From Basidiobolus meristosporus CBS 931.73 (Eukaryota > Basidiobolomycota > Basidiobolomycetes > Basidiobolales > Basidiobolaceae): 64,000 nt of DNA. A program made the translations under genes and the position numbers. The stretch covers positions 122,329-186,328 of the forward strand of contig MCFE01000071.1 of assembly GCA_002104905.1 (NCBI GenBank), read 5' to 3'. The notes under the pieces are model-generated. The model had not been told where the DNA came from and searched no databases. It was given only the letters and a program-made list of their open reading frames with translations. Shown here one piece after another: positions 11,450-21,589 of the stretch; the stretch's first letter is position 1; every line of letters starts with the position of its first letter.

Positions 11450-12440
11450 TGTAGGTAATACTCTTGATGAGATTGGGATACGGTAGGAAGATGGAGTAGA
11501 GAATGGATACAGCAGTGGCAGGAATCATTAATTCAGTCTTATGCTTGAAGTATTGCTGCTCAAATCCTGTCATAAACTTCCTGTATAAAAGCTACAAATG
11601 CATCAAGTTGGCAATGGTAATCTGCTTCTGGATTGATATTCCTGCAATATCAACATATAGCTCCCAATGCTTCCAATGAGCTCTTAGTAGAAATGGCTTC
11701 AGAGGGCCACTTGAATAAATACATATCCAGCTCATCCAGTCCTGAATTTGTACTGTGCATATGTCAATGAATACTGTTTGGAGCTTGTGAGAACTATTTT
11801 GGGTAGCAGATGCTCTGTAATATCTTGCCAGTTCTTTCAAATTGCTCTGGTATCTTAGTGCACTCAATTGGCTAGAAATGCCACATGTACAACTGGGTCC
11901 TTAGTACAGGGATATTGTTGCAAAGTAACTTCATTGCTCCCTGTGGAAAGCATTTGCTCCTATAGATACCCTCTATCTTAAGTGTTTCCAGTTTTCAGCT
12001 GATTCCATATTCCAGCTAATGGCTTATAGCTTGTCAACTCTGCAGCAATTGCATGTTGACTTCTTTATGTTCTCTTGGTGAGAAGATGATCCTCTTTGTG
12101 TTGATGTTTGGATAATAGTAATATGTTTGAGTTATAGAGTAAATCCCCTTGATCTTACACATTTGACAGCAATATCATCTATTGTGCTGAGAAAAGCTGA
12201 CTATCTTGCTGATGACTGGAGTATCTCCAATGCAGATATTAATATGCACTTTAAAGTGATGACCATTTAGTAGTCTCCTGCTGGAAAGCAGACAAAGTTC
12301 ATGCAGCAAGGAATACAGGTAGCTATCCAGTGATATAGGCCCAGATACCAGTGAGACTACCATTCAATATCTGCTATGATACTGCAAGATAGGCAGCAGA
12401 TCAGGTTGATGAGAATCAGTGGCCAGCAGGATTGAATGCT
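11450..12440 (-). mobile_element. tnp2/Plavaka-type transposase remnant, copy 2
   Basis: Minus frames at 11592-11867 and 12175-12363 repeat the protein and DNA of copy 1 (2140-3260). 'ICIGDTPVISKIVSF' corresponds to 'ICIGDTPAIRRIAGF', and 'MVVSLVSGP' to 'MVISLVSGP'. Stops and small indels split it further than copy 1. DNA outside the frames also matches, for example GATGAGATTGGGATA near 2180 and 11470. It is a dead element. Confidence 0.6.
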
Positions 12441-12699
12441 ACAAGTATTTATTGCAAAGACTGGCAGATGAGGTGCTAGACCTTGCAGTGCCACCTGAAT
12501 ACCAGGATGTATGGGAACCAGTGAACAAACAGTAGCATAAACTGTAGGGCTCCTACTAAAGTCATAGAAAAGGGTGTCACTGCAGAAATACTTACCCAAT
12601 GGTGGATTTTAGTGGAGTTACTTGTTGAGTGTGGAGTTGGGCTTAATGTTGTTGTTGGGTATAGAAACTTGTATACTTCAATACATATCAAGTATTATA

Positions 12700-13747
12700 A
12701 GCTGATTCTATATTGAATAGTCTGTTAGCTTAAAGCCACATGTACTATGTGTTTGCCTAATTACTTCCATTATCTCCAAACCCCCCCCCAATATGAGGCA
12801 TATTGCTTGTACCAAGAAAGTGATAATAGTGTCAAGGTGGTGAAATAAGCTACTTGAGCATGTGGATGGTAATGTGATTTGTGCCTATCCTGCATAGTAC
12901 CAAGCTATGAGCTTGGTGACAAAAGCTTATCTGTAGTCATCACTTTTACAATGCTAAGAAGATATGTACTAGAGCTTAATAGAAGAGAGCATGGGGTTGT
13001 AGAGTGAATCCTCTCATGCTAATCTGACATGTTGAAATTAGGTGGGGATGTACAGTGCTGTCCTGTGACTACAACAGAAATATGAAAGAACATACAGCAA
13101 ATAGGAAGTAAAAATGCACATGACAGAGGCTACAATTTGCAGCTGTAAATGCTACAAACTAAATGCACTAGACTCCTGCAATAACCCTGAGTAGTTATTA
13201 ATAAGGTAATAAATATTTAACAAGAGGCTAAAGTGTACCCAGTACAATAATACTCCATTGCTGGCTGTAAGCTTAGTTTTCAGCCTTAATGACAAGATGT
13301 TTTCAGATCTAATGCTTTCAGAGCCCATAATATTACCTGAAATAATTATGCAACTAGAGAGTGAGGACAACACTTTCAAGGAGTGTGAGGTAGTAATGAT
13401 TTGGAAAGCATCTTGTGGACCTTGTTGGTTCCATTTGATCTTCTTACTTACTGATAGCTTAACATTCGGGCAATTCAAATAGATTGTAGGTGTTTCACCT
13501 TATTGGCCCACCCTCGATCACCCAGACATGCAATAAGCAAAAAGATGCAGATATCAAACGAAAGTTGGCACCAATCGTCATTTATTGAAGGTGCTATGCT
13601 GAATCAATTGGACTCATTTGAATCCAAGATCCGTGGGAGTCATTGGCTTGATTGCAAAAGATCTCAACCGCATACAAGCATTTAGTCAGGTTCGTAGTTT
13701 ATAAGTACGAAATCACAGCACTACAACCTCATCGTAACACGGAAGAA
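12700..13747. other. transition from repeat block to gene block, no gene seen
   Basis: This is AT-rich and CpG-poor up to about 13.45 kb. It then changes to ordinary composition, with CpG in CATTCGGGC and CCCTCGATC, about 250 bases before DMC1. Short frames here lack any recognisable domain. Confidence 0.5.
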
Positions 13748-15261
13748 ATGAGTGAACAAGTAGTACAAGATACTGACGAGATTCTAGAGGATGAAGATGA
13801 GGTACAACCAGCATGTAGGATGTATACGAGAGTGGTATTAACGCGCTTACTAGGAAATGTTCTTCATCGACATTGATGAGCTACAGAAACAGGGTATTAA
13901 CGCTGGCGACATTCAAAAGCTGAAGACTTCTGGGCTATGTACTGTTAAAGTAATCCTTCATATACCTTCAGATGTGAAGCGACATTTTTGACCAGTCAAA
14001 TACAGTCCATTCAGATGACAACTCGGAGGAACCTTTGTAAAATCAAGGGTTTATCTGAGGCTAAAGTGGATAAAATCAAAGAAGCTGCCAACAAGATAAC
14101 AGTTAGTATTGAGTGATCATGGTGTTAAGAAATGATAACTTACTATAGGTGATCAGACATGTGGTTTCATTTCAGCAGCTGAATATCTTATTAAGCGTCA
14201 AATGGTAGTTAAAATTACCACCGGGAGCCAGGAGTTGGATAAGCTAATAGGAGGTAACTGCTAATTACTATTCTAGCAACCTATATTTAATGAGATTTCC
14301 CATTATTAGGCGGGATTCAAACAATGGCTATCACAGAAGTTTATGGAGAGTTTAGAACCGGGAAAACTCAGCTAGCCCACACGCTATGTGTATCTTGTCA
14401 GTTACCCACAAGCATGGGTGGTGGAAATGGCAAAGTACTAGCGTACTTGATTGATTTTTCCATCAGCGTCTGTTTTACATGATATTCAATAGGCGGCCTA
14501 TGTTGATACTGAAGGGACGTTCCGGCCAGATAGGATTCGGGCAATTGCTGAGCGGTTTTCTATCGATCCTGACACTGTACTTGATAACGTGATATTTGCA
14601 CGAGCATACAACTCGGAGCATCAAATGGACCTGATAACCGAATTGACGGCAAGATTTGCTGAAGAAAGAGGAGTATTCCGTGTTCTGGTGAGTTGTAACT
14701 GAAGTCAAGCATATACAATGTCATGATTTACAAATGACTAGATCGTGGACTCGATAATGGCATTGTTCCGAACTGACTATTGTGGAAGAGGGGAGCTCAG
14801 TGAAAGACAACAGAAATTGAACATAATGCTCACTCGATTACTGAAGATCTCTGAGGAGTACAACGTGGCGGTGTTTCTTACTAATCAGGTAATAGAAACG
14901 CTCTCCAGCAAGCTTCAATATATTGATCAGTACTGCTTAGGTTTGTGCAGATCCTGGAGCCATGTCTTTTGCACCAGACAAGAAACCAATAGGAGGCCAC
15001 GTACTAGCACATACGTAAACCGCCTTTCCTGCCTCGTTTTTCTTCTTGTAAATAACTGAGCCACTCCTATAGCTCGACAACAATATTAAGTTTACGAAAG
15101 GGTAGAGGGGAGCAGCGCATTGCAAAAATCGCCGATTCCCCCGATATGCCCGAAGCGGAAGCTGGTAAGAATATATCCAACTTAGAGTGACATTGTTGCC
15201 TAATCTGGCTTGGTTAGCTTACGCTATTACTGATGGTGGCATAACGGACTCAAAAGAGTGA
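13748..15261 (+). CDS. DMC1: DMC1 meiotic recombinase (RecA/Rad51 family)
   Basis: DMC1 forms filaments on single-stranded DNA and drives strand exchange between homologues in meiosis. Hand splicing gives ten exons (13748-13801, 13854-13949, 14006-14105, 14149-14253, 14310-14434, 14493-14687, 14742-14888, 14941-15014, 15073-15164, 15218-15261) totalling 1032 nt, or 343 residues, the normal DMC1 length. After an acidic start come the helix-hairpin-helix region ('[14 protein letters not shown]', '[19 protein letters not shown]'), Walker A GEFRTGKT, '[14 protein letters not shown]', Walker B-like '[13 protein letters not shown]' with '[10 protein letters not shown]', the loop segment '[17 protein letters not shown]', and the C-terminal '[12 protein letters not shown]'. 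The FFIDIDELQ start and the 'SMAIT'-like segment separate DMC1 from RAD51. All junctions are GT-AG and in phase. It is the first gene inside the repeat boundary and looks intact. Confidence 0.95.
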
Positions 15262-15409
15262 AAATAGAGAAAGCCATATGATTGTCTTGCATTGTATAAA
15301 TGTGCCATACCTTATGCTTGGTACTAATATTCTCAGAATAGGTTTGGAACAAAACGATATAATATTGAATAAATTGAAGCATACTTTATTTCAAGAAATG
15401 AAGTCCCTT

Positions 15410-17326
15410 TTATCTGTCGAGAGTGCTTAGATCCAGGAACTCAGCTTGAGCGATTCTATTCGACGCAAGGATTGATCTTGGTTCTGACAGGACGCTTCCT
15501 TTGATCTCTATCAAAATATTCATATTTTCATGAGGTTCATCGTGAGGATTACTTCGGACAGTTAGCATCGAGCCATCTTGTTGGAACTGCCCCCTACTGA
15601 CGGAAGTCACATTTCTGTTGTCAGGAACAGCAAATTTGACAACCCAATTACGTGAAATGGGTCGGTTTAGAGTGGTGCGTATCTTCAACAATGCCATGTA
15701 ATCCGAGGCTTCAGCATTTTCATTGTGGACGACCTCAACCATGATATCCGTATCCCGTTTTGCATGCGCCCCCTTGATTGAGCGTTGTCTTCGGTAACTA
15801 GAAACACCACACCTCTTGATCATTTTCTTACCTGCCCAATCACAGTATATCCCAGTATTCCCCTTCTCGCATGAGAGCGCTTGATCTGCGCTGCAGGGTA
15901 GCAACAGCCATCGACCTTTCAGATGTTGAGTCAGTAATGTTAACGAGGTAACTGTTTGTTGATCTCTGCCTGACTTACCATTTGAGCATATTGCATAATC
16001 GTATCCGTTACACCTAGTCTCATGCCCTGAACATGAAGCGCCTTCAACTGGACATTCGGAATTCGATGAGATTGTGGGATGAAAATCCGATTTATCGGTA
16101 CTTGCAGTTGGTAACGCTTTTTGGCTTGATGATTGATCCCTGGCAGCCAATAGATTGTGTGGCGATGCGTGTGGTGTAGCAGATGTACTTGAAGGCAGCA
16201 TGGAAGAAGTAGCGGATGGCGCTAATGCCAAAGAACTTGTTTTCGGTGTGCCTGGAGCGCTCGATGCGGGGGCACCAGGCGGCGTCGATGTTGCAGAGCT
16301 TGGAGCAGGGCTTGGGCTAATCTGCGAGCCACATGTCGATCCACTCTGGAGGTTTTTTTTTACACTCGCTGCAAAGCTGACTCCACCCTCCATGTTCATA
16401 TCGGAGGTTGAGGCATCCCAAGCCATGACGCCCCCGAACGATGAGTATTTCTTCCTTATGTCATTCACGATCTGATTGACTTGGTTGGCTGGGATGTATC
16501 CTGAGCCAGCAGATGATGGTGAGCCAGGGATACCAAGATACACTTTGACATCCTTATTCACGGATTTGGTGGTTGCCCACGTGTGCCAATCTCCGAAATT
16601 GAAGTTCGAAGGATTGCTTGCTGCGCAATGGTTATTGTAGAATTGAACAAACACCATATCGAACCAAGCTTCGTTCAGTGCTGCTCCCAAGAACATATCT
16701 GGGAATGGACATTGGGGAGCACCAGATATGTAGTACTTCTTACTGGAATCTTGCGCATACAGCTCGCGAAGGGTTTTGACAAGAGCACTGTACCCTCTGC
16801 TACTGCCTCCTTCAATGTCGAGATCAATGCCATCCAATTTTGCTGTGCCAAATGGACGCATATCCGAAGAGCCGCCAAGGAGAAGATCCCAGAGAGTCCG
16901 AGCAAATAATGCAGCATCCGCATCCCCTTGGAACCCGTACGAACCGGTGGCCCCACCCAAGGACATGAAGACTTTTTTCCCTTTTGACTGGCAGTACGCA
17001 ATATCATTGCCAATGTCGGGACAGTTCACAAGAGCAGTACCAGGAAAAGTAGCGCTTGCGCAATGAAACGATAGATTGATCTGAGGAGGCGTTTTCGAGC
17101 CAGAATTAAAAACGTTCAGAAAACTAAGATTGATCACATCGACGGCATCATCCTCGCAATACCCACGCAAAGGCTTTTCCCACTGTGCTCTATCAGTGCT
17201 AGAGATTCCGAAGGAGTTTTGCCCCCAGTACGCAGCAAAGTTGGAGTCACAGCGTTCGTCAAATGCCAGGGCTAACCCAAACCCAGTTGAGAGAGCGGTC
17301 AAAGAGAGTGGACTCGAGATTTTCAT
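15410..17326 (-). CDS. GH18 class III-type chitinase with C-terminal CBM19-like domain
   Basis: This is a secreted endochitinase for wall remodelling or chitin feeding. I start at 17326, where the protein begins with a signal peptide (MKISSPLSLTALSTGFG); an upstream in-frame ATG at 17350 would add eight residues. The GH18 barrel spans about residues 25-310. It has 'AAYWGQNS', 'SLGGATGSYGF' and the catalytic DGIDLDIEGG, with Glu as proton donor. A Ser/Thr/Ala/Pro-rich linker follows, then a Cys-rich CBM19-like module ('CSGHETRCNGYDYAICSNG'). The frame is open throughout, but 15916-15978 looks like a 63-nt intron (GTAAGT...AG). Removing it restores 'CSNGRWLLLPC', so the mature protein is probably about 617 residues. 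About 140 residues beyond the CBM are unrecognised. The gene is divergent from the transporter at 18213. Confidence 0.9.
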   Translation of the reverse strand: MKISSPLSLTALSTGFGLALAFDERCDSNFAAYWGQNSFGISSTDRAQWEKPLRGYCEDDAVDVINLSFLNVFNSGSKTPPQINLSFHCASATFPGTALVNCPDIGNDIAYCQSKGKKVFMSLGGATGSYGFQGDADAALFARTLWDLLLGGSSDMRPFGTAKLDGIDLDIEGGSSRGYSALVKTLRELYAQDSSKKYYISGAPQCPFPDMFLGAALNEAWFDMVFVQFYNNHCAASNPSNFNFGDWHTWATTKSVNKDVKVYLGIPGSPSSAGSGYIPANQVNQIVNDIRKKYSSFGGVMAWDASTSDMNMEGGVSFAASVKKNLQSGSTCGSQISPSPAPSSATSTPPGAPASSAPGTPKTSSLALAPSATSSMLPSSTSATPHASPHNLLAARDQSSSQKALPTASTDKSDFHPTISSNSECPVEGASCSGHETRCNGYDYAICSNGKSGRDQQTVTSLTLLTQHLKGRWLLLPCSADQALSCEKGNTGIYCDWAGKKMIKRCGVSSYRRQRSIKGAHAKRDTDIMVEVVHNENAEASDYMALLKIRTTLNRPISRNWVVKFAVPDNRNVTSVSRGQFQQDGSMLTVRSNPHDEPHENMNILIEIKGSVLSEPRSILASNRIAQAEFLDLSTLDR

Positions 17327-18212
17327 GATGAGTGAATAATAGTATAGCATGATCCCTCCTCAGCAAATTCGTTTTATACTCAGTTGCTTCTCAGGTAAAG
17401 AAATTAATATACAGTCAGTTGACAACTGATCCGAGCTTCCCAAGCCCTTTTAGTCGACGTTATATTGACTTGACGATATGAAGTTCTCAGTAGAGAGAAT
17501 CTACTTCCCATATGGATGGCTTTGCAGGCAATTAATATAGCATCCCATTATTACTATGCTACGCCAGTTCCAAAATCATGAAAATCAAGCCCAATAAAGG
17601 CGATTCCATTAGTCGTAAGAGCCAAATCCAGCAACTAGATTGAGATTTCCATTTGAGATTGGAAAATCCTCACCCATACTAAACGTTGTTGCTTGAATGG
17701 CTAAATTGGACCGTACCTTACGTTGGTGCTTGAATGGCTAACCTTACTAACCCCAGTATTCATGCATCCACTCCCGAATCTTCCGACGGAATTCTGTCAA
17801 CGGATTGTTGGGAAAACAGCACGCCACAGGTACAAACAACCCGACATAGATTAGACGGAATATTGCCAATGAAACGCAACTCGCTGTTGATTCTCGAATC
17901 GCTTGCTTGCTTCAAACTGAGCAGAAACCCTAATGGCTAACCGGAAACAAACCTGCTAGGCTTAAAACGTGGTTTGATGCAACTATTTCATCCCTTACTT
18001 TGGAGCCAACAAACAAGATGCATGGTCGCCAAAACATTGGATTTCCCAACTTATAAGGACAGCTTGGGAGTGTAATAATGACGTTCATCAACATCCATTC
18101 GATACTTATTTATTCGAGCCGTTTCATCCATTGCTGTAGCAAGCAAGTCCTCCTTTTGCTCTAAACTTCCATACCTTAGGGCGCGTACTTATTAGAACTT
18201 CGTAAGATTAAC
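17327..18212. promoter_or_regulatory. shared upstream region of chitinase and amino-acid transporter
   Basis: This is an 886-bp divergent intergenic region. It contains a direct repeat of GCTTGAATGGCTAA (about 17691-17704 and 17727-17740) and a telomere-like AAACCCTAA at 17925-17933. No convincing gene lies inside; the + frame at 17734-17940 has no recognisable domain. Confidence 0.5.
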
Positions 18213-19666
18213 ATGAGTGGTCTTAGCAAAGGTATGTGTAGAGTTGATGTGAAAGTTGATAGATTGCCATACTGATCATCTCTCAGACGAGAATGCCACT
18301 GTTGTTAAAGAGATAGAGGACAACATCGTGGCAAGTAAAGAGGGGTTCAACCAAATGGAGTATGATTCCCACGCTGGAGATCATGACAGGAATGGGTCGA
18401 GCTTTGGAGCGTATTTCAACATTGTTTGTGCTATTGCCGGAACAGGAACGCTTCAGCTCCCGTACGCTCTGAGTCAGAGTGGATGGGTTGGAGTTGGGTT
18501 GATTCTTTTGTCTACGGGGATCTCCATCTATACCGGCTCACTACTGATTAAGTGCTTGTATTATGATCGGTACGTTGCCAGCGCTATGACACCTTACAGC
18601 TTCATGCGCTAACTGAGCCCATTTTAGAGTCAGTCGACTATCGGACTATTCTTCCATCGGAAAAGCTGCGTTTGGAAAGCCTGGGATGATATTTATTCGA
18701 GTGTTCCACTACTCTATTCAAATAGGAAGCGCCATAGTCTACATACTAATCACCGGCTTGAATGCTCATCAGCTTTTCGAGGCGATGGGAGTGGTGCTGG
18801 ACCAGAAGGTGTGGGTCCTAATCGCCGGTGTGATTGTCTGGATTCCTTACATCCTGCTTAAAACGCTGAAAGAGGTGGCAATCCTCTCAGTACTGGGAGT
18901 GCTCTCGACACTGGTGCTGGTCTTTGTCGCCGTGAGTGTTAGTCTTATTGATCTGCCCAATAACGTTCAACAAACCCATCAAACCATCAATATCTCCGGA
19001 TTTCCGATAGCGTTGGCCTCGATCTGTTTTTCTTTTGGAGGCAACGTAGTCTACCCTCATGTTGAGCAAGTCATGGCCCACCCGAAATCCTGGAACAAGG
19101 TTCTAAGGGCAGCCATGCTCACTATTTGTGTCTTGTACTTGCTGATTAGTGTGGCAGGATACTACGTCTATGGTGGCTCCACCAAGTCACCAATCTACGA
19201 TAGCCTGCCAGCTGGTCCCGCCACCACTGTAGCTATTATCATGATTACTTTCCATGTCTTGCTGGCATGTCCTATTTACCTCACAAGCTTTGCCACAGAG
19301 ATTGAGGCCATCTTTCGGATTGACTCAACGTATTACAGCAAGTACAAGGAAAGAATCCTGCGATTCGCCCTTCGAACTGGGATATTGGCTGTGCTTACGG
19401 TCATTGCCATGTTCTTGCCATATATCAGCGACTTCATGTCCCTGTTCGGGGCTTTATCCAACACGGTGGTCGTCTTCATCGCACCCATTGTACTATACTG
19501 GAAACTCTTTGGCTGGAGAAGCATGTCCAAGCTAGAGCTTCTCTGGTGTGGAGTGATTTTGTTGGTCGCTGCAGTTGGCTGCGTCCTCGGTACGAAAGAC
19601 GCGATCACCTCGTTGATTGCGCATATTCAATGCGGAAGCGCTTGTGAGACCCATGTCAAGCACTAA
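18213..19666 (+). CDS. AAAP-family amino-acid transporter (AVT-like), spliced copy
   Basis: This is a proton-coupled neutral or aromatic amino-acid permease of the AAAP/AVT family, probably in the vacuolar or plasma membrane. There are three exons: 18213-18231, 18287-18569 and 18628-19666. The protein starts MSGLSKDENATVV. The soluble N-terminus ends in 'GSSFGAYFNIVCAIAGTGTL', the hallmark first helix, and about eleven hydrophobic segments follow. Family landmarks include 'SFGGNVVYPHVEQVM' and 'GYYVYGGSTKSPIY'. It has a close paralogue on the other strand (19998-21257), arranged tail to tail. Substrate cannot be read from sequence. It shares an upstream region with the chitinase. Confidence 0.88.
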
Positions 19667-19997
19667 ATCTAGCTGGATGTCTTTAATATTTAACTCGAAT
19701 TTTGATACCATTAACGATAGAATAAATAGATGTTAATCTACGTATCCAGATCGAATGTTACGTCAAAAACCTCGAAGAATTCAGCCGAAATTCGTTCCCA
19801 CGGTCAAAGTTTGATGAGGGCAAGTTGTACAATGCGCATTATATGGAAGGAGCAGTGAGAAATTGGTGTACATGTGAGAAAACTATGCCTCACATTGACC
19901 AAAACAGGAGATGAACCAAACCCCAAGATTAGCTTTACCATGCGTTGAAATGATGTGCCTACTTGAAATGGAACCTTTATTATTTTACAACGTTAGT
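19667..19997. other. convergent 3' intergenic region
   Basis: These 331 bases between two convergent transporter genes are AT-rich and will hold both polyadenylation regions (for example AATAAATAG near 19722). No gene is visible. Confidence 0.5.
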
Positions 19998-21257
19998 CTA
20001 GGGACTCCGGATCATTATCAGCTGGATAATGGCATCTTTTGTACCGAGCACCAGCCCAACGATGGCGATGATGGCAATGAGGATGCACCAGACTCTTTCT
20101 GGCCAACCCATGGATTGGAGACCAAAGAGCTTGAGGTACAGGACGATAGGAGCAAGGAAAAGGATTATGGGATATCCAACCCCGCCAATTAAGGACATCA
20201 GTGGGCCGAAGTAAGGAAGAAACACCCCTATGATGGTGAGAATGACTAGGATGAAGCTACGGAGCGCAAAACGAAGGCAGAATGCTTTGAGAGGCGTGTA
20301 GCAGGTGTCGTTAATACTCCACATAATTTCCATCTCGTTGGAAAAACTGATCAGATTGAGGGGAGCAGCCAGGGCGACATGGACTGTGATCATGACGATG
20401 GCCACCGAAGTGGTGACTCCGTGAGGAAGGTTGGCATAGATAGGAGACATTGTACTGTCGCCATAAACGTAGTAACCAGTGGCACTGATAAGCACATACA
20501 TTAGGAAGATCGTAAAAATGGCGATGGCCAAGGTTCGATTCCACGACTTGGGATGCTTCATCGCCACCTCCACGTGTGGATAGATGGCGTTTCCGCCAAA
20601 AGAGAAGGCTATGGAAGTTAAAGCTATAGGTATTCCCGCGGGGACAATGAAGTGATGGGAATTATCCCGTTGGTTGGGGAGGTCCCGTAATCCTTCTACA
20701 ACAGTCACCAGGATGACCACTAGGGTGGTCAGCACTCCGAACACTGAGAGCCAGACAAATTCTTTCAACGACTTGAGGGCTACAAAGGGAACCCAGACGA
20801 TCGCGGCAGATATGGCAATCCAGACTTTGCGGTCTATGTCGGTATTAGATAGCTCATGAAGATTGACGCCAGCGAGAATGATGTATATACATGACGCACC
20901 AAGGAGGATGGTGTAATGAAAGGAGCGGATGAAGTTTTGGCCAAATCGACCATAGGCGGCGTATCCTACAGATGGGTAATCGGGCAATCGACTCTGTCCA
21001 TTGTGATATAAGCATTTGATCAGTAGGTTTCCGGTGTAGACAGCTATTGTTCCGCACAGCATCATGAGTAATATGGATATCCAGCCACCTTGCATCAGCG
21101 TGAGGGGAAGCTGCAATGTGCCGGTTCCGGCCACCACACAGATCACGTTGAAGTACGCGCCTAAGCTGGAGCCATTCCGTTCTCGGACCACGGTGTTGGT
21201 GGGTGATACATCCAAGGATCCCTTGGATGGTAAGTCGATGGCAAGGTCGCTTCCCAT
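19998..21257 (-). CDS. AAAP-family amino-acid transporter, intronless paralogue
   Basis: This is the same permease family as the gene at 18213, in one uninterrupted reading frame. I prefer the start MGSDLAIDLPSKG at 21257, just ahead of the homologous region; an in-frame ATG at 21299 would add 14 residues. Landmarks match the neighbour: 'GSSLGAYFNVICVVAGTGTL', 'SFGGNAIYPHVEVAM', 'GYYVYGDSTMSPIYANLP' and about eleven membrane segments. The exon 2/3 junction of the neighbour corresponds to the uninterrupted 'KCLYHNGQSRLPDY' here, so that intron is missing. Identity over the membrane core is high but clearly not recent. The pair probably arose by local duplication with intron loss, or by a reverse-transcribed copy. 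Substrate is unknown. Confidence 0.88.
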   Translation of the reverse strand: MGSDLAIDLPSKGSLDVSPTNTVVRERNGSSLGAYFNVICVVAGTGTLQLPLTLMQGGWISILLMMLCGTIAVYTGNLLIKCLYHNGQSRLPDYPSVGYAAYGRFGQNFIRSFHYTILLGASCIYIILAGVNLHELSNTDIDRKVWIAISAAIVWVPFVALKSLKEFVWLSVFGVLTTLVVILVTVVEGLRDLPNQRDNSHHFIVPAGIPIALTSIAFSFGGNAIYPHVEVAMKHPKSWNRTLAIAIFTIFLMYVLISATGYYVYGDSTMSPIYANLPHGVTTSVAIVMITVHVALAAPLNLISFSNEMEIMWSINDTCYTPLKAFCLRFALRSFILVILTIIGVFLPYFGPLMSLIGGVGYPIILFLAPIVLYLKLFGLQSMGWPERVWCILIAIIAIVGLVLGTKDAIIQLIMIRSP

Positions 21258-21589
21258 AATTTGAACGAAGTAAAAATCACTGGTGATGACCAGGCCCACT
21301 TAAATAGACCCAAGCCTATGAGTCACACTTGCACTTGGCGGCTTAATTGGGCCCCAAGATCTAGTGAAACGCTACAATGGCTGCTTTCATTGTTACGCAC
21401 ACAGCAAGTTGGGAAACTCACCTAACTACCCGGCAAATGGTTATCTAACGACTGGTGGACTTTTGTTAGTCCCATGGTTGCTAGATCTGGATCTGATTTG
21501 ACCGATATTTCATACCCCAATTTGATTTGAGGGTTTTAGTTTGTTAGCAGCCAAAGTGTGTTGTCATTAATCTTTATCTGCTACATACG

